Shown here: positions 54,749 to 62,546 of the stretch, one piece after another | How the letters are laid out: every line of letters starts with the position of its first letter | How positions within the stretch are numbered: position 1 is the stretch's first letter | Assembly (NCBI GenBank): GCA_934754355.1 | Contig: CAKVID010000005.1 | Coordinates: forward strand, 33,070-97,069 | DNA: 64,000 bases | Source: an uncultured Clostridia bacterium | GTDB taxonomy: Bacteria; Bacillota; Clostridia; Christensenellales; UBA1242 | Direction: 5' to 3' | The notes under the pieces: generated by a model | The model's database searches: none | The model's input: the letters and a program-made list of their open reading frames with translations, nothing else | What the model was told of the DNA's origin: nothing | Translations under genes and position numbers: made by a program

Positions 54749-54782
54749 GGTACACAATTTCCCAAACCTTATGTACCTAAAT
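54744..54782. repeat. 11-bp perfect inverted repeat
   Basis: ATTTAGGTACA and TGTACCTAAAT are separated by 17 bases. This may be a protein-binding or recombination site; the rest of 54596-54982 is AT-rich with no gene. Confidence 0.5.
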
Positions 54783-54982
54783 GTATTAAACCCATATTTT
54801 TAAGCATTTTTATTCTTTTTTAAACGCTTTAAAAATGCATAGAACTTTGTGGACTTTTGTAGTAAAGTGTTATATCATTAATATCTAATCACTACTTCCA
54901 TATTTATTTTCATACTGATTTTGATAGGTGGCTTTAAAAAATATTAAAACTTATTATTTAACTTTGACCTATGTTTTTAATT

Positions 54983-55020
54983 AAAATGTCTTGACATTTG
55001 TCTTGACATTTTGATATCAT
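54983..55020 (+). promoter_or_regulatory. Promoter and probable operator of the defence operon
   Basis: TTGACA (54991), 18 bases, TATCAT (55015). The inverted repeat AAAATGTC (54983-54990) / GACATTTT (55005-55012) and the tandem GTCTTGACATTT units overlap the -35 box. This is the expected place for autorepression by the Phd-like protein. Confidence 0.6.
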
Positions 55021-55048
55021 TTCTAATGAAAGGAGGTCCTTGTGTTTT

Positions 55049-55252
55049 ATGAAAAGAAAATATGAACATCTGCATGACAACATAATTAGTTATGGCATTA
55101 GAGATTTAAGCCGTGGCAAATTAACAGAAGCTGTAAGTAATTCGCTTGGTCAGCCTGTCGTGATAATGAAAAACAATAAACCTTTGAGCGTAATAATTGA
55201 TTACAATGAGTATTTAAAGTTGGTAAAGGAGAAAAATGATGAAAAAAAATAA
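55049..55252 (+). CDS. Phd/YefM-like regulator (solo antitoxin)
   Basis: The 67-residue protein shows the antitoxin pattern: SYGIRDLSRGKLTEAVSNSL then QPVVIMKNNKPLSVIIDYNEY. Phd/YefM proteins bind operator DNA as dimers and neutralise a toxin. No toxin gene adjoins it, so it probably serves as the operon repressor. AAAGGAGG lies 12 bases before the ATG at 55049; an in-frame TTG at 55040 is too close. It overlaps the methylase gene by 17 bases, so the two are coupled. Confidence 0.75.
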   Translation: MKRKYEHLHDNIISYGIRDLSRGKLTEAVSNSLGQPVVIMKNNKPLSVIIDYNEYLKLVKEKNDEKK

Positions 55253-56405
55253 AAAATTAAGAGTGTTTGAAGCGTTCGCCGGAATCGGTGCTCAAGCTTC
55301 GGCATTAAAAAGATTAAACATTAATTATGAAATAGTGGGTATTAGTGATTGGTTCATTGATGCTATAAATTGTTATGATCAAATTCAAAATGATGGCAAA
55401 CCGGAAATTGATCCACCAACTTTAGATGAACAAATTAAATATTTAAACAACTTTACATTTAGTAAAGATTCAGTTAATCCCGTAAAAGATATTTCAAGAA
55501 TGCCCGAAGAAGAAATTACAAAGTTATATAAAGCTAATATAAGGACAAAAAACTTCGGATCAATTGTTGATATTGGAAATGGAAAAATTGATATGCCAGA
55601 TTGTGATTTACTGATTTATAGTTTCCCCTGCCAAGACTTATCAACTGGAGGAAAAACAAAAGGGATGAAGAAAGGATCTGGGACAAGATCAGGATTGTTG
55701 TGGGAAATTGAAAAAATATTAATTAAGCTTAATGAAGAAAATAGATTACCTGAATATTTATTAATGGAAAACGTTAAAGCAATACTAGCTGAATCTAACA
55801 GAGAAGATCTTAATGAATGGTTATCATTTCTTAATTCAATTGGATATGAAAATTCAGACCCAATGATTTTAGATGCAACAAAATTTGGTATACCACAAGA
55901 TAGAAAGAGATGTTTTATTGTGAGTCATATAGGCAAAAAAATAAATATCACAGCTAAAGATTTGGAAACAAACGAACCCTTAAATTGTAAAGATTTTATT
56001 AAAGAGGATTATACAAACCCAATATACGAACAAGAAGCTAATGCGGCACAATTATATCCTACTAGGTCTAGAAAAGACATGTGGGAAATTAATAAAAGAG
56101 AACCTATTCAAGAAGACACAATAATTCATACTATTACATGTAATATGGATAGAAGTAATACAGCCGCAATGTTGTATTATGATGGACCAAAAGGAGAATC
56201 TTTTAGATTATTAACAATACGCGAAGCCTTTTTGTTGATGGGTTTCAAAGAAGATGAATATGAAAGAGCTACAAAAACCGGGTTAAGTTATCGCAAAATG
56301 AATAAACTTATTGGAAATTCCATTGTAGTAAATGTCTTAGTTGAAATATTTAGATTTTTATTCTCAAAAAAATACAAACTTGAGAAGGATAAAAAAGATG
56401 AGTAA
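55236..56405 (+). CDS. C5-cytosine DNA methyltransferase
   Basis: The 389-residue protein has the m5C methylase motifs in order: I (FEAFAGIGAQ, about 10-19), IV with catalytic Cys (FPCQDLS, about 130-136), VI (MENVKAI, about 176), VIII (QDRKRCFIV) and X (GNSIVVNVL near the end). It methylates cytosine at a target set by the region around residues 235-325, which is shorter than in many Dcm enzymes. It marks host DNA as self. ATG 55236 or 55239 follows AAGGAG. It overlaps genes on both sides. Confidence 0.93.
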   Translation: MMKKNKKLRVFEAFAGIGAQASALKRLNINYEIVGISDWFIDAINCYDQIQNDGKPEIDPPTLDEQIKYLNNFTFSKDSVNPVKDISRMPEEEITKLYKANIRTKNFGSIVDIGNGKIDMPDCDLLIYSFPCQDLSTGGKTKGMKKGSGTRSGLLWEIEKILIKLNEENRLPEYLLMENVKAILAESNREDLNEWLSFLNSIGYENSDPMILDATKFGIPQDRKRCFIVSHIGKKINITAKDLETNEPLNCKDFIKEDYTNPIYEQEANAAQLYPTRSRKDMWEINKREPIQEDTIIHTITCNMDRSNTAAMLYYDGPKGESFRLLTIREAFLLMGFKEDEYERATKTGLSYRKMNKLIGNSIVVNVLVEIFRFLFSKKYKLEKDKKDE

Positions 56406-57432
56406 AATTGTATTACCTATTGACACAAAGTCATTGTATTTAAATATATTTAATGATAATTTAGCTGGGCATACAGCAACAGTAGCAACCCCACTAAAAC
56501 AAGGCAATTCTTATAATGAAGAACTAGGACAGTTACTCACAATAAAAGATAAAGAAATCTATTTTCAGAACAAACCAGAATTGATTAACGAAATGTTAAA
56601 AAATTCAAAATCTAAAATTGCTATAAGAAATGTATTTGTATTTGATAAAATTGCAGTTAATGGAATTGAGATAAACATATCAAAGCAATTTTGTATTTTT
56701 GTAAAAGAAGAAATTGATCCAGATAAAGCTCAATTTGGAAGATTAAAGGTACATTATCCAATTAATTTCAAATATGAAGATGTTGATTTTTCAATTAATA
56801 ATAAAGAAATTATGAAACAAGTATCAAATACTTTAAACGATTATGCTTTCATAGTTAAAAACTTCGAATATGATACAAATTTAAAAATTTTAAATTTTAA
56901 TGCAATTATTGTAGGTGAAAACAAAATACCTTATTCTAAAGTTTTTATAAATGAAAAAGGAACCGGGAATAAATTTAATTTAGTATTTAATGAATTAACA
57001 GAAGATTATGATATGGAAATAATACCTTTAAGGAGAACATTTGGAGAAGCTGTAAATACATCAAATTTTTATGAATATGTTTGTAAAAATCGTGCAAAAG
57101 CCATTGAAACTATTTCTAAAGAATTAACAAAAATAGGCGCAAATGAAATTGAAAAAATAGCATTATTATATCCATATTCATTATATGATATAAGATATAA
57201 ATTAAATGGTTTAACTAAATATGCTATAATATCTAACACCGCAACGAAGTTAAAATATTTTAATTTATCAATAAAAAGAAATGTGTTTTGCCACAAATTT
57301 AGCAAAAATTGTGATATATTCTTAATAACAGATATTCTTAATGATTGTAAAATTAAAAAATATAAAACAGAAGAATTGGATGTTTTAAACAAAACAATTA
57401 ATTCAATTAAATTTACAGATGAAGGAGAATAA
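56398..57432 (+). CDS. Unrecognised defence-operon protein
   Basis: The 344-residue protein begins MSKIVLPIDTKSLYLNIFND. I recognise no domain. Segments IKVNGIEINISK-like (residues about 86-100), RLKVHYPINFKYEDVDFSIN and KVFINEKGTGNKFNLVFNEL suggest a beta-rich N-terminal two thirds; the C-terminal third is alpha/beta with Lys-rich surface. There is no TM or signal. It overlaps the methylase gene by eight bases (GAGAAGGA site) and ends one base before the GHKL gene, so it is made together with them. It may be the DNA-recognition or adaptor subunit; that is inference. Confidence 0.7.
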   Translation: MSKIVLPIDTKSLYLNIFNDNLAGHTATVATPLKQGNSYNEELGQLLTIKDKEIYFQNKPELINEMLKNSKSKIAIRNVFVFDKIAVNGIEINISKQFCIFVKEEIDPDKAQFGRLKVHYPINFKYEDVDFSINNKEIMKQVSNTLNDYAFIVKNFEYDTNLKILNFNAIIVGENKIPYSKVFINEKGTGNKFNLVFNELTEDYDMEIIPLRRTFGEAVNTSNFYEYVCKNRAKAIETISKELTKIGANEIEKIALLYPYSLYDIRYKLNGLTKYAIISNTATKLKYFNLSIKRNVFCHKFSKNCDIFLITDILNDCKIKKYKTEELDVLNKTINSIKFTDEGE

Positions 57433-57433
57433 A

Positions 57434-58891
57434 ATGAGCACAATAATGGAATTAACTCCACCAGCAAAAGCATTAATAAATGGTATTAGAGCTATTGGAT
57501 ATAGTTTTTCTACTGCGGTTGCTGATATTATTGATAATAGTATATCTGCAAAAGCTACCAATATAGATATCTACTCAGATCCTCTAGATGAACAGCCTTA
57601 CTTTTCGATTTTAGATAATGGTATAGGCATGAATAGACAAGAGTTAATAAATGCAATGACCTTTGGTTCAAATAGAACTCATAAAAAAGATTCTCCTAAT
57701 GATCTTGGACGTTTTGGTTTGGGGTTAAAATCGGCATCATTGTCTCAATGCAGAAAATTTATTGTAATAACAAAGCAAAGTAATAATATCTATGCCATGT
57801 CATACGACCTAGATCTAATAGAAAAAAATAATAAGTGGGATTTGATTGAATTATCAATTGCTGAAATTGAAAATGAACAATGCTATAATGAACTTCTTAA
57901 ATATGAAAATGGAACTCTCGTTATTTGGAAAAACTTTGACAAATTAGAAAGTAATTCTAATAATTTTGAAGATTCATTTAGAAACTTGGTTTCAGATGCA
58001 AAAAAACATGTTGAATTAGTATTTCATAGATTTTATAATAAAGTTTCCATCTATTTCAACAGTAAAAGAATAGAAAAAAGAGATCCATTTTTATCCTCAT
58101 CTCTAAAATCTCAAACTGGAAGAGAAAGCCTAATTGATATAAATGGTATCAAAATAGTGGTTATACCACATACACTTCCAAACGCAAATGCTTTATCTAA
58201 CGAAGAAAGATCTCTTCTCGGTAATCCCAAAAGTATATATGATGAACAAGGCTTTTACATTTACAGAAATGAGCGTTTAATAATATGGGGAAGTTGGCTC
58301 CATATGGGTTATAAGAGCGAATTAAATAAGCTTGCAAGAGTTCAAGTCGATATTCCCTCTTCTTTGGATTACATATGGATGCTTGATGTGAAAAAATCAT
58401 CAGCAAAAATACCAGATCTTATTAAAGAGCAAATTAGATCTGCAATTGAAGACTCTACAGACAGAAGTCGAAAAACAAATAGATATAAAGGGACAAAAGA
58501 ACTACGAGAAATTTCTCCAGTTTGGAACAGAATTCAACTACGAGATAATGCTGTTAAATACGAAATAAATCGAAATAACCCACTATTCAATACTTTATAT
58601 GAACAAATTGGTGAACGTGAAAAAGTTTTATTAGAAGATCTTATATCGCAGATAGAATGTTATCTCCCACAAGGAAGGATAATGAATGATAAATATGATT
58701 CATTCAATATTATAAACAATAATGAAGAAATAGAAGAGAATAGATTAATAAATCAAATTGTTTATATATTATCTTTTATGCCAAAGGAAATACAGTGTCA
58801 ACAATTAAAAATCATGTTAAATATGGAAGCATATAAAAAAGCGTCCGACCAGGTTGATGAAATACTTAGGAGGTTAAAATCAAATGATTAA
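57434..58891 (+). CDS. GHKL (MORC/MutL/HSP90-type) ATPase
   Basis: The 485-residue protein has an N-terminal Bergerat fold: N-box AVADIIDNSISAKATNI (about 26-42), G1 box LDNGIGMNR (about 60-68), G2 box LGRFGLGLKSASLSQ (about 90-104). A transducer-like region follows, then a helical C-terminus with no nuclease motif of MutL type. MORC-like ATPases clamp on DNA on ATP binding. Prokaryotic relatives are known in restriction-modification loci. The ATG at 57434 has AAGGAG six bases upstream. It overlaps the Z1 gene by eight bases. Confidence 0.9.
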   Translation: MSTIMELTPPAKALINGIRAIGYSFSTAVADIIDNSISAKATNIDIYSDPLDEQPYFSILDNGIGMNRQELINAMTFGSNRTHKKDSPNDLGRFGLGLKSASLSQCRKFIVITKQSNNIYAMSYDLDLIEKNNKWDLIELSIAEIENEQCYNELLKYENGTLVIWKNFDKLESNSNNFEDSFRNLVSDAKKHVELVFHRFYNKVSIYFNSKRIEKRDPFLSSSLKSQTGRESLIDINGIKIVVIPHTLPNANALSNEERSLLGNPKSIYDEQGFYIYRNERLIIWGSWLHMGYKSELNKLARVQVDIPSSLDYIWMLDVKKSSAKIPDLIKEQIRSAIEDSTDRSRKTNRYKGTKELREISPVWNRIQLRDNAVKYEINRNNPLFNTLYEQIGEREKVLLEDLISQIECYLPQGRIMNDKYDSFNIINNNEEIEENRLINQIVYILSFMPKEIQCQQLKIMLNMEAYKKASDQVDEILRRLKSND

Positions 58892-61622
58892 ATCAGAAGA
58901 TATTGACAGATTTTATGAAATGTTAAAAGTCTGGGCAAGTGGTAAATCATATAGTCATACCGAGCTTTTAAATCTAACATCAACATTTATACAATCATTT
59001 TTTAAAGGAGAAAAAATTTCTCAAAATATTATTGATAATATTGTTGAACGATATGAAGAAAATATGTCTATTAAGTCATATATGCCAGATGTTTTAGTTG
59101 ATTTTGAAAATGATCCAGAATGGTTTTACAAAATGAAATCTGATGAAAATCAAAAACATGAGTTCTTTCAACGATATAAAAGTTTTTTAAGGCATAACGA
59201 TTTTGCGGAAGATAGTATTGATAAAATTGAATGTAATAGTGAAAAAATATTGTCTTTTTGTGCCAATCCTTATAATTCTACAGATATAAAGGCAAGAAAG
59301 AAAAAGGGGTTAGTTGTTGGAGATGTTCAATCTGGTAAAACTGCCAATTACTTAGGATTAATTAATATGGCTAGTGATTATGGTTATAGTGTAATTGTAG
59401 TATTAGCCGGGATGACGGAATCTCTTAGAAAACAAACTCAAACTAGGATAGATGAAGGATATATTGGAGCAAAAAGTAGCACTATCGGCAGTGAAGCAAT
59501 TGAATATATTGGTGTTGGAGAACTTAATGTAAGAAAAAATCATTATGCTATTCCCTTAACCAACACTAATTATGATTTTTCTACAAAGGTCAAATCATCT
59601 ATTAATTCAACTCGTGGAGATTATAACAAGCCTCAAATTTTAGTCGTTAAAAAGAACAAAAAAACACTTGAAAATGTAAAGGAGTGGATTAAACCAGGAC
59701 ACAACAATATACAAGGTAAAAGCATTTTAATAATTGATGATGAGGCCGATAATGCATCAGTTAATACTAAAAAAAGTATAGAGGATCCATCAATAATAAA
59801 TGGATTAATTAGGGATATTTTTAATAATTTTACAATTGCATCTTATGTCGGCTATACAGCTACTCCTTATGCAAATATTTTTATTACTCCTGATGATGAC
59901 TCAAATAATCTTGACTTATTTCCAAGTGACTTTATAATTCAACTTAACTCGCCCGATAATTATTTTGGAGGAAATAAAGTATTTGGAGTTAAAAAAGACA
60001 AATTTATAAGAATAATTGATGAAAATGAACCCAATTTTTTGGATGTGTACCACAAAAAAGACGATCCTTATTGTGGATTATCAGCATCTTTAAAAGAAGC
60101 AATCCAAGTTTTTTTAATTAATAATGTATTGAGATCTCTAAAGGGAGGTACGCAAATAAAAAAACATAGGACTATGATGATAAATATATCAAGATTTAAT
60201 GATATGCAAAATAATATAAAATTCTATGTTAATGAATATGTAGAGAAACTTAAAAAAATAATTGATCAAACAAGCCATATGTCATTAGATAAATTCATAA
60301 GAAATGAAGAAATGTTGGCATTATATAATCTATATAAAAATGATAATTATTATGCAGAATTCAGAGATGTCTATGATTGGAGTAAACTCCAAGAACTATT
60401 ATATAGTGAAATACAACAATTTAATGTAGTTATAATTAATAATAAAATCAAAGAAAAAGAAAGGTTCAATTATAATGATTATGAAGAAACAGGTGCAAGA
60501 GTAATAACCATCGGTGGTTTTGTACTATCAAGAGGCTTGACATTAGAAGGCTTAATGGTTAGTTATTTTAGTAGAAGTGGATGTGCTTATGATACAATGT
60601 TACAAATGTGTAGATGGTTTGGATATCGTCCAGGTTATGAAAATTTGTGTAGAATATACATGTCACAAATTAGTTTATTGAATTTCAATACTGTTATTGA
60701 TGCTACAGAAGATTTAAAATCTCAATTTAGAGAAATGAACGCAACAGGAAAAGCTCCAAAAGATTTTGGATTAATGATAAAAGAATCTCCTGACTTGCTT
60801 GAAACGACAATGTTAGTAACCAGCAGAAATAAATATGGTAGTTCTCAAGAAATTATAAAAACATTAAATTATTCTGCAAAACCAATTGATACATCAAAAC
60901 TATATAAGGATATAACTCTAAATAACAACAATGAATCTACTATAAAGAATTTTGTTGACAATTTAAAAGACGAAGGCGTTCTCTTACAAAAAATAAACAA
61001 TAGATTTATATATAAGGATATCGATAAAAAACATATCGCATGGTTGCTCAAGCGTTTAAACCTGCCATTAGAAAACAGAAAATTTGATAGAGACTCCTTA
61101 TGTGATTATATTGAGAAAACAACTGATTTTTTAAAATGGGATGTCGTATTTGCAACCGGCTCAAGTAAAGATCTAAAATTCAAAATTGACACATTTGAAA
61201 TTCCCGCAACAAAGCGTAGTTTTGAAGTGAGAGAAAAAGAAAATTACATAAGAATTTCAGGTTCTAATAACAGGTTGATAGACCCAGGAATTTTTAATAG
61301 TGGACTTACAGATAGACAAATAAAAGAAGTAAAAGAAAATAGCTCTAGACAAACACCGATTGCAGAAGATTGGCTGAAAGTCCCAGGAAGAAATCCTTTG
61401 TTTATAATATATCCAGTTCAACTCGTCAACGAAAATGATGAAAAAAATGATGAAAAAAACAAAATAGTAAAAAAATATAACGATAAAATTATATTTGGTT
61501 TTGGTCTTGGCTTCCCTAGCAGAACAAGTGAAGTTAAAATTAAATTTAGGGCAAACAAAAGAAAAATTGAGGAATTAACTAAATCTTTTGAGGAGGATGA
61601 AGATGACGATTACGAGGATTGA
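58884..61622 (+). CDS. Z1-domain ATPase
   Basis: The 912-residue protein has Walker A GDVQSGKTANYLGL (about 145-158), Walker B LIIDDEADNAS (about 281-291), a GYTATPYANIFI motif and late helicase motifs SRGLTLEGLMVSYFSRS and QMCRWFGYRPGY (about 547-583). This is the Z1 family, an SF2-like ATPase of defence operons that may translocate DNA. The C-terminus ends in an acidic tail (EEDEDDDYED). AGGAGG precedes ATG. The last 20 bases overlap the DUF4420 gene. Confidence 0.9.
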   Translation: MIKSEDIDRFYEMLKVWASGKSYSHTELLNLTSTFIQSFFKGEKISQNIIDNIVERYEENMSIKSYMPDVLVDFENDPEWFYKMKSDENQKHEFFQRYKSFLRHNDFAEDSIDKIECNSEKILSFCANPYNSTDIKARKKKGLVVGDVQSGKTANYLGLINMASDYGYSVIVVLAGMTESLRKQTQTRIDEGYIGAKSSTIGSEAIEYIGVGELNVRKNHYAIPLTNTNYDFSTKVKSSINSTRGDYNKPQILVVKKNKKTLENVKEWIKPGHNNIQGKSILIIDDEADNASVNTKKSIEDPSIINGLIRDIFNNFTIASYVGYTATPYANIFITPDDDSNNLDLFPSDFIIQLNSPDNYFGGNKVFGVKKDKFIRIIDENEPNFLDVYHKKDDPYCGLSASLKEAIQVFLINNVLRSLKGGTQIKKHRTMMINISRFNDMQNNIKFYVNEYVEKLKKIIDQTSHMSLDKFIRNEEMLALYNLYKNDNYYAEFRDVYDWSKLQELLYSEIQQFNVVIINNKIKEKERFNYNDYEETGARVITIGGFVLSRGLTLEGLMVSYFSRSGCAYDTMLQMCRWFGYRPGYENLCRIYMSQISLLNFNTVIDATEDLKSQFREMNATGKAPKDFGLMIKESPDLLETTMLVTSRNKYGSSQEIIKTLNYSAKPIDTSKLYKDITLNNNNESTIKNFVDNLKDEGVLLQKINNRFIYKDIDKKHIAWLLKRLNLPLENRKFDRDSLCDYIEKTTDFLKWDVVFATGSSKDLKFKIDTFEIPATKRSFEVREKENYIRISGSNNRLIDPGIFNSGLTDRQIKEVKENSSRQTPIAEDWLKVPGRNPLFIIYPVQLVNENDEKNDEKNKIVKKYNDKIIFGFGLGFPSRTSEVKIKFRANKRKIEELTKSFEEDEDDDYED

Positions 61623-62544
61623 TTTTGAAGAAAAATTTAAGAATCTTCAAGAAGATTTTTTTGGCAAACAAAAGAAAATTTTGGTGAATTCTTGTTTAAA
61701 AGTTTATTACGGAATTACAACAGAAAATAATCTTAGAATTTCTTTTATGTCTACAATAGAGCCTTTAAAATTAGAATCAACTAAAGAATTAAGAGTATCT
61801 TTAGGACAAGAAAGCGAGATTGTATATTGGACATGTTTTGATTTACTAAATCCAACAGGTAACAAAGTCTTTTATGCTTTTTGTAATGATTTAGTTGATT
61901 CAATAACAGAGCAATACGATGAATCTGAAGCTCTTTTACAATTGAAAAATAGATATCATTCTTGGAAATCAATGTTTAAAAACAGACGAAAAATGTCACC
62001 ACAATCAAATCAAGGTTTATTTGGTGAATTGTATTTTATGGAAAAATATTTATTTAAGAAATATAATACAGAAGATGTCATTGACTCATGGGCTGGCCCT
62101 GATGGTTATAGTAAAGATTTTTCAATTAATAACTCATGGTATGAAGTAAAAACAACATTGTCAACATCAAATGTAGTAAAAATAACATCTCTAGAACAAC
62201 TTTCTTCTACCACTCCTGGAAATTTAGTTGTGGTCAAAGTTGATAGAATGTCTGAAATATATGAAGATGGTTGTTCAAATATATATGATCTATTTAAAAG
62301 TATTATGTCCAAATTAACAAGCAATCAAGCAAAAGAAAAGTTTATAGAAAAATTGTTAAACTATGGATTTGATATTAATGAAAACGCAAATATTGAAAAA
62401 TATAAATTTTATGATTTAAAAATATATAATGTTTACGATGGTTTCCCTAGATTGTTAGAATCTGATATTAAATATCAACAAATAGGTAAAATATCGTATG
62501 AATTAATACTAAATACACTTGATAAATTCATTAAGGAGGTTTAA
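61603..62544 (+). CDS. DUF4420 PD-(D/E)XK family protein
   Basis: The 313-residue protein has the DUF4420 signature SPQSNQGLFGELYFMEKYLF (about 131-150) followed by the nuclease core: Asp in DGYSKDFSI (about 166-174) and the ExK motif in WYEVKTTLSTS (about 178-188). It should be the metal-dependent DNA nuclease of the system. The ATG at 61603 is eight bases after GGAGG; the ATG at 61597 is too close. It ends two bases before the AIPR start. Confidence 0.85.
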   Translation: MTITRIDFEEKFKNLQEDFFGKQKKILVNSCLKVYYGITTENNLRISFMSTIEPLKLESTKELRVSLGQESEIVYWTCFDLLNPTGNKVFYAFCNDLVDSITEQYDESEALLQLKNRYHSWKSMFKNRRKMSPQSNQGLFGELYFMEKYLFKKYNTEDVIDSWAGPDGYSKDFSINNSWYEVKTTLSTSNVVKITSLEQLSSTTPGNLVVVKVDRMSEIYEDGCSNIYDLFKSIMSKLTSNQAKEKFIEKLLNYGFDINENANIEKYKFYDLKIYNVYDGFPRLLESDIKYQQIGKISYELILNTLDKFIKEV

Positions 62545-62546
62545 TT

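Noticed and set aside
54542..54823. 93-codon plus-strand frame at the island edge
   Set aside because: It crosses the degenerate tRNA and a terminator hairpin, and has no ribosome site.
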